Assembly (NCBI RefSeq): GCF_029360725.1
Contig: NZ_JARKMY010000006.1
Coordinates: 55,074 to 119,073 of the forward strand
Origin: Chryseolinea sp. H1M3-3
Lineage (GTDB): Bacteria; Bacteroidota; Bacteroidia; Cytophagales; Cyclobacteriaceae
DNA length: 64,000 nt
Reading direction: 5' to 3'
Position 1 is the first letter of the stretch. Each line of letters begins with the position of its first letter. This document shows positions 8,938-18,403 of the stretch, one piece after another. Below the pieces are notes generated by a model. It was not told the origin of the DNA, did not search any database, and saw only the letters and a list, made by a program, of their open reading frames with translations. Made by a program: the position numbers and the translations under genes.

Positions 8938-10224
8938 CTATGAAGCTTTTTTAAATCTGTGAATCAACCAAAGCGGGTCATAGACTTTTATTTCGGGAAT
9001 AGGAACAACAAATTTTCCGCCCCATTCTTGAATAAAAGACATTGAGTCCATAATTTCTTCCTTCAAATTCCAGGGAAGTATAAATACATAATCAGGCTTG
9101 GTCTCTCTTATTTTGTTAGGTTCGTAAATCGGAATTAACGTGCCTGGCAAAAAATTACCTTGCTTATGCGGATTTCTATCTACTGTGTAATCAATGAAAT
9201 CTGTTCGTATACCGCAATAATTCAGAAGTGTATTTCCCTTACCTGGGGCTCCATAGCCCGCGATTTTTTTTCCATCGTTTTTAGCACGAATTAAGAAATC
9301 AAGAATCTTCCGCTTAGTGCTTCTCACTTTTTCTTCAAAGGCTTTATAATAACTTAAGTTAGATAGGCCCGCCTCATCTTCTCTTTTTAAGAGTTCCTTC
9401 ACCCTAAAAGAAATGAGTTTGGAATCATCTTCGATGTGTTTTGCATAAATCCTGAGGGATCCGCCGTGAGTAGGCAATTCTTCAACATCAAATATTTGAA
9501 GTCCATGATATTGAAAGATTCTGTCCACAGACATAAACGACAAGTACGAAAAGTGTTCGTGATAGATCGTATCAAACTGATTGCGCTCAACCAGTCGAAG
9601 AAGATGTGGGAATTCCATTGTTATCAGACCTTTGGAATTTAAGAATATCTTCATACCCGAAACAAAATCGTTTATGTCAGGAACGTGTGCTAATACATTA
9701 TTCCCTATAAGCAGATCGGCGTTACCATACTTTTCGAATAACGTGGTGGCTGTACTACATCCAAAAAATTTTGTTTCTGTCCGAATGCCTTTTTTAGTAA
9801 TGGCATATTCTGCAACGTTGGCGGCCGGCTCTATCCCTAAAACAGGTATTCCTTTTTCGACGAAATATTGCAATAAATAACCATCGTTGCTGGCAATTTC
9901 AGCAACAAGACTTTGTTGGTTGATTTGGAATTTCCCTACTACCTGCTCCGTGTACCGCTTCGCATGTTGCAACCACGAATCAGAATATGACGAGAAATAT
10001 GCGTAGTCGTTAAAAATTGCAGAAGGAGCGACAAATTCCTCTAGTTGAACCAGGAAACAATTTTCACATACATATGCGTGAAGCGGATAGAATGCCTCCA
10101 TCCTATTTAGCTCCTCTGGTTTAACATGATCCTGACACAAAGGAGACATGCCTAAATCTACGAAAGTGTGTTGTAATGGTGTTTGGCAAAATCTACACTT
10201 GCCCGCTGTCTGTAAGTTTCCCAT
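8938..10224 (-). CDS. SAM-dependent sugar C-methyltransferase (TylCIII/NovU type)
   Basis: 428 aa with an ATG start. Three parts are visible: an N-terminal zinc-binding region (C10, C13, C53, C56), a class I SAM domain with EIASNDGYLLQY at about 109-120, and a C-terminal C-methyltransferase domain with the signature GYGAPGKGN at about 322-332. This three-part architecture is that of enzymes adding a methyl group to C3 of 4-keto deoxysugar nucleotides. It is the first gene of the minus-strand sugar operon, 64 bp before the second nucleotidyltransferase. It implies a branched C-methyl sugar in the final glycan. Confidence 0.88.
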   Translation of the reverse strand: MGNLQTAGKCRFCQTPLQHTFVDLGMSPLCQDHVKPEELNRMEAFYPLHAYVCENCFLVQLEEFVAPSAIFNDYAYFSSYSDSWLQHAKRYTEQVVGKFQINQQSLVAEIASNDGYLLQYFVEKGIPVLGIEPAANVAEYAITKKGIRTETKFFGCSTATTLFEKYGNADLLIGNNVLAHVPDINDFVSGMKIFLNSKGLITMEFPHLLRLVERNQFDTIYHEHFSYLSFMSVDRIFQYHGLQIFDVEELPTHGGSLRIYAKHIEDDSKLISFRVKELLKREDEAGLSNLSYYKAFEEKVRSTKRKILDFLIRAKNDGKKIAGYGAPGKGNTLLNYCGIRTDFIDYTVDRNPHKQGNFLPGTLIPIYEPNKIRETKPDYVFILPWNLKEEIMDSMSFIQEWGGKFVVPIPEIKVYDPLWLIHRFKKAS

Positions 10225-10516
10225 ATGCTTAAAAAATCTATTAGGAATGGTTAAAAAACTACTTAGGTAACCTTCTCGGCTTAATTATTTTATCTTTTAT
10301 AACTAACTTTTATCGTGTTTGACCTCACAAACATATTTATCTTGAAGCATCGAATGAATGATGAAAATCTATTACTCACGTGATTCTAATCATTAACTTA
10401 AAAGCCAAAAGGAATGTATTTCAACTATCTGATAAGTAATTACTTAGAATATAGATTAGGTTTTTTTAACTGGAGAAAGAGGTGTGTATCAAACCACATC
10501 CCATAAACAAAGTCCG

Positions 10517-12043
10517 ATGAAATCTTTTAAAGTCTTTTTGCTCATTTTTATATCTATTTCAACTGTATATGGTTCAGATTTTTATGTCGACATAGAAGGA
10601 AATGATAGTGAAGGCAACGGGAGCAAAGAAAAACCCTGGCGCACAGTAGCCTATGCGATAAAAAAGATTCCTGCAAATCAGCCCCAAACGCTTCGAATCT
10701 CCAGCGGAACGTTCTATGAAAACAATGCTATTGAGGTTCCCCCTAAAATTAGTTTAGTCGGCGCAGGAATTGATTTGACAATATTAAAAGCTGCTAAATC
10801 ATTTTATTACAATTCGGCCAGCCCCGATTTGGCGCCAGAAAAATTTCTTATACGGTTAGACGGGCGGGAGAACACGGCTGGCGATCAACATTTAAAAAGT
10901 TTTACAATCGATGGCGCATCTAAACAACTGCATGGAGGAATTTATGTTCATGGCAGACATAACGTTCTGATAGAAAATGTAAAAGTGCAATACACCAATT
11001 TTTGCGGACTTTGGATTTTGAAAACAGAGAACTCAACTGCTCGAAACGTTGCTTTGCTCAATTGTGCTTGGGGCAATACTGATTGGTGTTCCGGGGCCTT
11101 ACAGTTTGCGTATGCCCATAACGTTGAGTTTGATCAGCTAACCATCGATGAAGACAAGGGATATGGAATAAAAACTTTAGGGCAAGGTAAAGACCATGTT
11201 CTGAAGAATTTCAAACTTCATGACAGTCATATATCCGTGAATCCAAAAGGTTTGTGGCAGAATGGCAAAGCTCCGAATATTTCAATAGAGATCTGGGCGA
11301 ACGCCTTTCAGCAAAGTGAAATTTACAATTGCTATGTGGACAATCATATTTCAATTGTCAATGTCGACCATGACGTCGAGCCAACAGGTGAAAAATTTCG
11401 AATTCACCATAATACCATTGATCTAACCAAAAGAGCAGGCGGCGAGGGATATGGTCTTGAGTTAACCATTCACGACGCCGAGGTCGATCATAATATATTT
11501 AAAGGTGGCATGTGGGGTATTGTAAACTGGGCGCAACCAAAACAAAATTGGAGCATTCACCATAATATTTTTTATGAATTAAATAATGTGAATCCCGGCG
11601 CTATCATTAACGCTTACAAGGGAAATTTACAGCACGTAAATATTTACAATAATACAGTTGAGTTGCATGGAAAGGCTACGATAAACTTTTTAGAATGCAA
11701 TAACGGTGGTGTAAGTGACGACGTCAAAATTCAGAATAATTTAATCATCAATTCAAATACTGAATATGTTCACTATCCAAATCGATTTATTAATCTCGAA
11801 GCAGGTTCGACCATAAAAAATTTGCTGGTACAAAATAATGTTCTATTCAATATGCCGCTGGGAGAGCTTGAAGGAACCATGAAAAATAATTACTTCGTTG
11901 ACCCAAAGATTAGTCGCTCAGGCAACCGCCCCTTTCCATTTTATTCGCCGGCCCTAAATAGCCCGCTAAAAGATGCAGGATGTAAACTGGACTTTCCCTA
12001 TAATGGATTAGCTCCCGATATTGGAGCATACGAAAGCAAATAG
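10517..12043 (+). CDS. Secreted right-handed parallel beta-helix protein
   Basis: 508 aa from the ATG at 10517, which begins a clear signal peptide (MKSFKVFLLIFISISTVYGS). A GTG 33 bp upstream would place extra polar residues before it and is less likely. After DFYVDIEGND...GSKEKPWRTVAYA, a start typical of secreted pectate-lyase-like proteins, come many short strand repeats with Asn and His at turns, such as FRIHHNTIDL and WSIHHNIFYEL. No sorting domain is visible at the C-terminus. It is about co-linear with the first 500 residues of the next gene. It may be a polysaccharide lyase or epimerase, or a binding protein; no catalytic set can be assigned. Confidence 0.8.
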   Translation: MKSFKVFLLIFISISTVYGSDFYVDIEGNDSEGNGSKEKPWRTVAYAIKKIPANQPQTLRISSGTFYENNAIEVPPKISLVGAGIDLTILKAAKSFYYNSASPDLAPEKFLIRLDGRENTAGDQHLKSFTIDGASKQLHGGIYVHGRHNVLIENVKVQYTNFCGLWILKTENSTARNVALLNCAWGNTDWCSGALQFAYAHNVEFDQLTIDEDKGYGIKTLGQGKDHVLKNFKLHDSHISVNPKGLWQNGKAPNISIEIWANAFQQSEIYNCYVDNHISIVNVDHDVEPTGEKFRIHHNTIDLTKRAGGEGYGLELTIHDAEVDHNIFKGGMWGIVNWAQPKQNWSIHHNIFYELNNVNPGAIINAYKGNLQHVNIYNNTVELHGKATINFLECNNGGVSDDVKIQNNLIINSNTEYVHYPNRFINLEAGSTIKNLLVQNNVLFNMPLGELEGTMKNNYFVDPKISRSGNRPFPFYSPALNSPLKDAGCKLDFPYNGLAPDIGAYESK

Positions 12044-12248
12044 GAATTCGCTTTAATCGGACAAAATTTACATAACATCCCTGATAATGTTGTGCTCATC
12101 GAGTAGACCTTTACTAAGCAAGGGTTTAGCTTCAAATTGTCAGAAATCAGTAAATGACCAGTATACTTTTTTGTGATTCCACTTACAAAGGAATTAGAAC
12201 TAATACTGATCTCAAAATTCAAAATTTTCTGAAATCGTTAAACAAAAT

Positions 12249-15200
12249 ATGATGAGGCGACTAGGCATTTTATTGTTGTTTATAGTATGCTTTCAATCTG
12301 CATTTGCTACTGTTTATCATGTGAGCGTTTCCGGAAATGATAACGGTGATGGAAGTGTTGGCAACCCTTGGCGCACATTAAAAGTTGCTGTTACAAAAGT
12401 GCCGGCCGGTCAGGGCCACACCATAAAACTTTCCGCTGGAACATTTGTTGAGAGCGGTCAATTTAATGTGCCTCCTGGCGTAAACATCGAAGGGGCTGGC
12501 GTTGATCAAACGATCATCAAATCTGCAAGTGGATTTTATTATAATCCAGCATCACCAGGATTTGGGCTCGACAAATTCCTGATGTGGGTTTATTCAGCCA
12601 ACGCAGTTGCCGGGAATCAAAGTTTGAAAAATTTTACGTTGGACGGCGATGGAAAAAGATTACATGGTGGGATTTATGTAAAGAATAGATCCAACATTCT
12701 TATCGAGAATGTAAAGGTACAAGGCACGAATTTTTGCGGTATTTGGATATGGGATGTAAAAAATTCCATTTTAAGAGATGTAACCATCATCAATTGTTCG
12801 TGGGGTAGTACGGGATGGGCTGCCGGTGCACTACAGCTTGCACACCTGGAAGATGTCGAACTCGTTGGGTTAAATATCGATGAGAACACAGGATATGGTA
12901 TCAAAGCATTGAGTGGCGGTGGGAACAAAATCACCCGCATGAAAGTACACGATAGTCGCATTACAGTAAATCCTGCAGGAAAATGGGCCAACGGATCGGC
13001 ACCCAATATTTCCTTTGAGCTTTGGGAAGTATTGCTGACCGACTGCGAGATATACAATAATTACATGGACAATCATCTGTCCCTTGTAAACGTACCCACC
13101 ACCCCCACAGGCGGGCGGTCGGTTCGTGTGCATCATAATGTATTTGATCTTCTAACACGCGCCGGTGGTCACGGATATTCAATTGAATCTACCGTGAATG
13201 ACGTTGAAATCGACCACAACTGGTTTAATGGTGGATCGTATGGAATAGCTAACTGGAGCCCTACACGCGTTGCAAATTGGTACATTCACCACAACACCTT
13301 TACCAATTTGAATAGTGGATGGCCGGGGACCGTGATGCGATCCAACATAAGCGGTCTTCACAACGTAAAATTTTATAACAATACCGTGGAGTTGTCTGGA
13401 ACTACAACCATTAATGTGATCGGACTACATGCGGGACCAAGCGATAACGTTGATATCAAAAACAATCTTTTTATAGATTCGAATACGAGTTACTCGTGGT
13501 GGCCGAATCCCTTGATTTTTATGGAAGGTGGTGCAACAATGTCTGGGTTGGTTGTTTCCCATAATCTTTTTCAAAAAATGCCGATCGGAACAATTAGTGG
13601 AAGCTATTCAAACAATTTAACGGTGGACCCACAAATCACAAAATCCGGCGTAAAACCAAGTCCTTATTATTTACCTAGGGCGGGAAGTCCACTTATTGAC
13701 GCAGGGGTAAATGTGGGTCTGCCATACCAGGGCTCTGCGCCAGACATCGGTGCTCATGAGTTTGGCGCAGCAACACCTCCGGTTAATCAAATGCCAACTG
13801 TAAGTTTGACGGCGCCTGCAAATAACACGAATTTTCCTGCAGGCTCATCCATTACAATTAATGCTACAGCATCTGATCCAGGTGGTTCAGTAAGCAAAGT
13901 CGAATTCTATAATGGAGCCACCAAGTTAGGTGAAGACCTCACTAGCCCTTATAGTTTTGTATGGGCTAATGTTCCGGCAGGAAATTATACAATAAGTGCA
14001 AAGGCGACGGATAACCAATCTGGAACAACAACTTCATCGCCTGTTAATATTTCAGTTACAAATGCCAATACATTGCCAGTAGTTTCAATCACATCACCAG
14101 TCAATAACGCCACATTTACAACTGGGTCAACTGTTAACATAACCGCTAACGCATCAGATGCAAATGGTACCGTGAGTAAGGTTGAATTTTTTAACGGAGC
14201 GGTAAAATTGGGAGAGGATTTAACAAGTCCTTATAGTTTTTCATGGACTAATGTGCAGGCAGGAACTCATTCAATAACCGCTAAAGCGACTGACAATCAA
14301 GGCGGCGTTACAACATCAACCGCCATCAGAATAACGGTTAACACTGCAAATACCCCACCCGTTGTTAGTATTACAAGCCCCCTACCAAATGCTACATTTG
14401 CACCAGGTGCCACAGTGAGCATTGCCGCTACGGCGTCTGATATAAACGGGTCTATTGGCAAGGTTGAATTCTTCAACGGAAACACAAAGTTAGGTGAAGA
14501 TTTAACCAGCCCCTATTCATTTACATGGCAAAATGTTGCTTCAGGTACCTATAGAATTACCGCCCGGGCAACGGATAACCAACAGGCCATAAGCACTTCT
14601 CAACAGATTACGATTATTGTCACCGCAGGCAATACACCGCCCACAGTAACTCTAACTTCGCCGGCTAATAACGCTTCTTTCGCTACTGGAACACCAATTT
14701 CTATTACAGCAAATGCTGCCGACCCAAATGGTTCAGTAACTAAAGTTGAATTCTTCAATGGAGCGGTAAAACTGGGTGAGGATTTGACGACACCTTATAG
14801 TTATGTTATAAATAATCCAGCGGCGGGCAATTATTCAGTAACTGCAAAAGCCACTGATAATGCTGGTGCTGTGAGTACTTCTGCGATCACCAGATTTTCC
14901 GTTCAGAATTCAACTACAGGCGCTTCAGTTGTGTTGACCAGTCCCTTAAATGGTTCTACCTTTGATGCCGGAAGCTCTATTCAATTAACAGCAACTGCTA
15001 CTGCTTTATCCGGCGCTATCTCGAAGGTTGAGTTTTACCGAGGCACCACCAAAATAGGTGAAGATTTAACAAGTCCCTATACTTTTATTTGGAATAATGT
15101 TGCTGCGGGGAATTATAACTTGACAGCTAGAGCAACTGATAATCTAGCAAAAATTGTTACTTCGGCTGCTGTAAATATTATCGTCAGCAATCCTGGTGGA

Positions 15201-16013
15201 CCTACCGTTAATATCACTAGCCCCGTGAATAATGCTTCTCTGCCTGTTGGTTCGACAATCACAATTGTAGCCGAGGCTTTATCGTCCGGTGGCACCATCA
15301 GTAAAGTGGAATTTTTCAACGGTACCGTTAAGCTCGGGGAAGATGACACAAGTCCATATAACTACAGTTGGTCCAATGTTCAGGAAGGGACCTACACGCT
15401 CTCCGCAAAAGCAACGGATGCATTAGGCAATAATCAAACGGATGAAATTCAAATTTTCGTAAAGAGTACACCAATAGCTTATGCGGGAGACGATGTTACA
15501 GTTGTCTTACCCCAAACAACGGTTGAAATTTCCGGAAAAGGCGAGTCATCTGATGGATCGGATTTGTCTTACAGCTGGAGTCAAATTTCAGGTCCAAACG
15601 ATGCATCTATATCCGATGCCAATTCAAGTTCACCAACGTTCGAAAACTTGATCGAAGGTTTATATGTATTCGAACTTACTATTACTGACAGCAATGGCGT
15701 AACAGCTAGCGACCAGGTGGCAGTTGAAGTAACAAATCCGCCAATGCTTAGTGAAGGAAATATTCCGCGTTATTTTTCTCCAAACGCCGATGGTATTAAT
15801 GATGTATGGGAATGGCCAAGCCTTGATCTCTACGCCAACTCATCTTTATCAATTTTTAATCCGGCAGGCCAGAAAATCTATGAAGTGGACTCCTATCAAA
15901 ATAACTGGGATGGTACTTTGGATGGAAAGCCTTTGCAGGCAGGCGCTTATTATTACGTCATCAGATTAAGTAGCGACAGTGACATCAGAGGTGCCGTGCG
16001 AATTATCCGATAA
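12249..16013 (+). CDS. Large secreted beta-helix protein with six Ig-like repeats, PKD-like domain and T9SS type B sorting domain
   Basis: 1254 aa. The signal peptide is at residues 1-20 (ending QSAFAT), followed by a right-handed beta-helix to about 505 that is homologous to the upstream gene. Next are six Ig-like repeats of about 93 aa (about 515-1074), each with a core like SKVEFFNGAVKLGEDLTSPY and ending KATDN. A PKD-like domain (about 1075-1165) and a type B C-terminal sorting domain (FSPNADGINDVWEW to VRIIR) complete it. The protein should be exported by T9SS and held on or released from the cell surface. Its place between two polysaccharide operons suggests it binds or modifies the exported glycan. 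Confidence 0.87.
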   Translation: MMRRLGILLLFIVCFQSAFATVYHVSVSGNDNGDGSVGNPWRTLKVAVTKVPAGQGHTIKLSAGTFVESGQFNVPPGVNIEGAGVDQTIIKSASGFYYNPASPGFGLDKFLMWVYSANAVAGNQSLKNFTLDGDGKRLHGGIYVKNRSNILIENVKVQGTNFCGIWIWDVKNSILRDVTIINCSWGSTGWAAGALQLAHLEDVELVGLNIDENTGYGIKALSGGGNKITRMKVHDSRITVNPAGKWANGSAPNISFELWEVLLTDCEIYNNYMDNHLSLVNVPTTPTGGRSVRVHHNVFDLLTRAGGHGYSIESTVNDVEIDHNWFNGGSYGIANWSPTRVANWYIHHNTFTNLNSGWPGTVMRSNISGLHNVKFYNNTVELSGTTTINVIGLHAGPSDNVDIKNNLFIDSNTSYSWWPNPLIFMEGGATMSGLVVSHNLFQKMPIGTISGSYSNNLTVDPQITKSGVKPSPYYLPRAGSPLIDAGVNVGLPYQGSAPDIGAHEFGAATPPVNQMPTVSLTAPANNTNFPAGSSITINATASDPGGSVSKVEFYNGATKLGEDLTSPYSFVWANVPAGNYTISAKATDNQSGTTTSSPVNISVTNANTLPVVSITSPVNNATFTTGSTVNITANASDANGTVSKVEFFNGAVKLGEDLTSPYSFSWTNVQAGTHSITAKATDNQGGVTTSTAIRITVNTANTPPVVSITSPLPNATFAPGATVSIAATASDINGSIGKVEFFNGNTKLGEDLTSPYSFTWQNVASGTYRITARATDNQQAISTSQQITIIVTAGNTPPTVTLTSPANNASFATGTPISITANAADPNGSVTKVEFFNGAVKLGEDLTTPYSYVINNPAAGNYSVTAKATDNAGAVSTSAITRFSVQNSTTGASVVLTSPLNGSTFDAGSSIQLTATATALSGAISKVEFYRGTTKIGEDLTSPYTFIWNNVAAGNYNLTARATDNLAKIVTSAAVNIIVSNPGGPTVNITSPVNNASLPVGSTITIVAEALSSGGTISKVEFFNGTVKLGEDDTSPYNYSWSNVQEGTYTLSAKATDALGNNQTDEIQIFVKSTPIAYAGDDVTVVLPQTTVEISGKGESSDGSDLSYSWSQISGPNDASISDANSSSPTFENLIEGLYVFELTITDSNGVTASDQVAVEVTNPPMLSEGNIPRYFSPNADGINDVWEWPSLDLYANSSLSIFNPAGQKIYEVDSYQNNWDGTLDGKPLQAGAYYYVIRLSSDSDIRGAVRIIR
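13792..15470 (+). repeat. Six tandem Ig-like domain repeats within the beta-helix gene
   Basis: Six in-frame units of about 280 bp begin near 13792, 14077, 14356, 14638, 14921 and 15198. Each encodes a proline-rich entry (TSPANNATF-like), a SKVEF(F/Y)NG strand and a GEDLTSPY turn, as in bacterial Ig-like stalk domains. The units differ at many synonymous sites, so the array is not a recent slippage product. Confidence 0.85.
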
Positions 16014-16111
16014 CCAGTAGGGCTTCGAAAGCGCGAAAAAAAAGTAACTTCTTAAATGCATTCCTTTGGGACGTTGACAAGAAACCCAAAAGTGAAAACA
16101 AGCAATCATGA

Positions 16112-17380
16112 TCACCTTGGTGCACTTTTCCAATTAACAGAGGCGATTGCCACTAGAACAGCAAAAATCACAGCGCCCGTACACTCTCTGTATACGAACA
16201 TATCAACCTGCATGACGATGAGAATAAATGCCATCACAGAAAATAAAATTCCTTGTTTTTTACCAAGGTTCATCTTCTTTTGAAAATAGCGGTACGTTAA
16301 GTAAGCAATTATTATCAGCAACGTAGCTCCCACAATTCCCTGGTCTACCAGAATGCTTAACATCGTACTGTGAAGGTGGGTATCTGTTTCTTTAACGCCC
16401 CACAGTTTTGCAATATTGGTCATGAGGTGCAGGAAATAGTGACCGTTATGACCATTACCAAAAACGAGATTTGTTTGATCATGAAGTAACCAATCTAACG
16501 CACTTTGCCATGCATAAGCCCTCCCATTAAATGTAGTTACATCCTTCAAGTCGACGCGCTGCATGATGACTTTAAAAACCGGTAAGGTTAATATAAGGTA
16601 TAAGACATAACCCAGGTTTAATAAAAGCGGCACAAAAAATACACCTATCAAAAAAAGACCCTTGAATTTGTGGACGATATTAAGGATAGCGAGCGCAAAG
16701 ACGAAAAGGAAAATTAAATTAGCCAGTCGCGAATTAATGAAAAATAACAAAAGAAGATTTAAGCAAAAATATGCAAGCAAGTATGTGAATCTAAAACCAT
16801 CGCCTTCGGCAATCGCATTTCGCATGTAATAGAGTAGCATCAAATTTAGAATAGCAATCATACAAGCCCCGCTATACATTCCATCAATGAAGGGCAGGCT
16901 TAATCTTCCTTCTATGTTATGCGTTCCATTGGTTAATCCAAACACATAATAACCTAACAGATTTAGCAAGAGCATTATGCTTAAACTATTAAAAGTCAGC
17001 TTTACTAGTTTCTCAGGGTCTTTCTCGTTGTATAGACATACCGCGATGAAAGCATAGAAGGGAAAGAGAATAATACCGGAACGCGTATAAGATACAACCT
17101 CATTGATGAAGGGTGGGTTCTTGCTAAGTGCAATAAAAAAAGCGCCGACACACGAAACTTGAAATGCTACCATCCAAAAGAAGAGGCTGTTGACGCGAAT
17201 TTCAAATTGCTTTTTGTAAAGGATATCAATTAAATAAAAAAGCAAGATGAACACATGTACACCAATGCTTACAACTTGTCCGGCTGGCGAATTGATGTTG
17301 GCGGAGATATACGCTCCAATCCCATACATCGGAAAACTTGCAGTGTATAAAAAATTAATAAATTCTCTCTTATCCAGCAT
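16112..17380 (-). CDS. O-antigen ligase/polymerase-like membrane protein (Wzy/WaaL type)
   Basis: 422 aa, very hydrophobic, with about ten to twelve predicted membrane segments. The larger loop at about residues 285-355 contains NGRAYAWQSALDWLL, FGNGHNGHYF and DTHLHSTMLSILVDQGIVG, the pattern seen in the periplasmic loop of Wzy polymerases and WaaL ligases. It should polymerise or ligate lipid-linked glycan repeats at the periplasmic face. It overlaps the upstream glycosyltransferase gene by 11 bp and is the last gene of the Wza/Wzc operon, converging with the beta-helix gene. Polymerase and ligase cannot be told apart by sequence. Confidence 0.82.
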   Translation of the reverse strand: MLDKREFINFLYTASFPMYGIGAYISANINSPAGQVVSIGVHVFILLFYLIDILYKKQFEIRVNSLFFWMVAFQVSCVGAFFIALSKNPPFINEVVSYTRSGIILFPFYAFIAVCLYNEKDPEKLVKLTFNSLSIMLLLNLLGYYVFGLTNGTHNIEGRLSLPFIDGMYSGACMIAILNLMLLYYMRNAIAEGDGFRFTYLLAYFCLNLLLLFFINSRLANLIFLFVFALAILNIVHKFKGLFLIGVFFVPLLLNLGYVLYLILTLPVFKVIMQRVDLKDVTTFNGRAYAWQSALDWLLHDQTNLVFGNGHNGHYFLHLMTNIAKLWGVKETDTHLHSTMLSILVDQGIVGATLLIIIAYLTYRYFQKKMNLGKKQGILFSVMAFILIVMQVDMFVYRECTGAVIFAVLVAIASVNWKSAPR

Positions 17381-18341
17381 TCGCGTGTATGAGTTTGGAT
17401 CTTAGATCCAATATAAAATTCGGAATTACCTTTTTCAAACTCCACTTTATTCTCGATAACCCGGTTGTAAAGGTATTTCTGAAAAAGCTGTCATCTTTTT
17501 TAACATCAGGGACTACGAACTCAGGATGTTTCAACGGAAAACTTAAGGGTTCTAATTTGAGGTTATGTCCAGCACCGTTGGGATCGAGTGTATGCGTTGC
17601 GTCGGTGCCAAGTCCCAAATTCACGACTAGGTTTTTCTGTGGGATTATGGTAAGTCCTGAATTGATTCTGCGAATGAACTCCCATTGGTAATCCCACCAG
17701 GTTACGTTCTGAATTGCCCCGACGGTCTTGTCAAAGATCCATTTGAAATAATCTAATTCATAGTCCGATCTAAAACAACTCTTCAAATACTCCGAATCGC
17801 GTACTTTGTTGTAAAGCTTCATCTCAAAATCATAAATTTTCCACGCCCTGCGCCACGTTGCCCATCCCCAAATCATATTATGATTTGAAAAATAATAGGA
17901 ATAATCAAGTTGTTTATGCGCTGTATCCAGAAAATTATTTCCACCAATTTCCATTATACGATTATCGTTTCTATACCTTTCGAGGAGTTCAGCACAGTAA
18001 AGAAAAAAATCATGCGAAGGCAGACAATCATCCTCTAAGATAATGCCTTCCTCAACGTGTTCAAAAAACCAGGTTATTGCACCGGCGGGCGCTCTACCAC
18101 AACCCAAGTTTTCGCTTCGAAATAACGTTTTTACTTCGCAATCCCAATCGACGGCTGTTGCAATTTTTCGGACCTCCTCACATTTTTCAGCTTCTCCTGG
18201 CTTGTTTGCCCGAGGACCATCAGCAGCTACAAAAAGACGTTTCGGTTTTTCCTGCCGAATAGCATCAAATACTTTTCTAGTTGTCTCTGCACGATTAAAG
18301 ATCATGAACAGAACAGGTACATCGGAAGTAGATTGTTTCAT
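17370..18341 (-). CDS. Glycosyltransferase (HlpA-like nucleotide-diphospho-sugar transferase), copy 2
   Basis: 323 aa from the ATG at 18339-18341; a TTG at 18359 is weaker. The N-terminus reads VPVLFMIFNRAETTRKVFDAI, then RLFVAADGPR, LEDDCLPSHDFF (a DxD-like metal site near residue 100) and WGWATWRRAWKIYD, a family often annotated as hemolytic protein HlpA-like. It is a paralogue of the gene just upstream (18404-19294), sharing domain order and most motifs. Co-transcribed with the Wzy-like gene, which it overlaps by 11 bp, it probably adds one sugar of the exported glycan. Confidence 0.82.
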   Translation of the reverse strand: MKQSTSDVPVLFMIFNRAETTRKVFDAIRQEKPKRLFVAADGPRANKPGEAEKCEEVRKIATAVDWDCEVKTLFRSENLGCGRAPAGAITWFFEHVEEGIILEDDCLPSHDFFLYCAELLERYRNDNRIMEIGGNNFLDTAHKQLDYSYYFSNHNMIWGWATWRRAWKIYDFEMKLYNKVRDSEYLKSCFRSDYELDYFKWIFDKTVGAIQNVTWWDYQWEFIRRINSGLTIIPQKNLVVNLGLGTDATHTLDPNGAGHNLKLEPLSFPLKHPEFVVPDVKKDDSFFRNTFTTGLSRIKWSLKKVIPNFILDLRSKLIHANAG

Positions 18342-18403
18342 TTTAATAAGGTGTTCCAATTTTTTCCATTACAGCTTGTCAGCGTTATTTATTAATCACT
18401 GAC

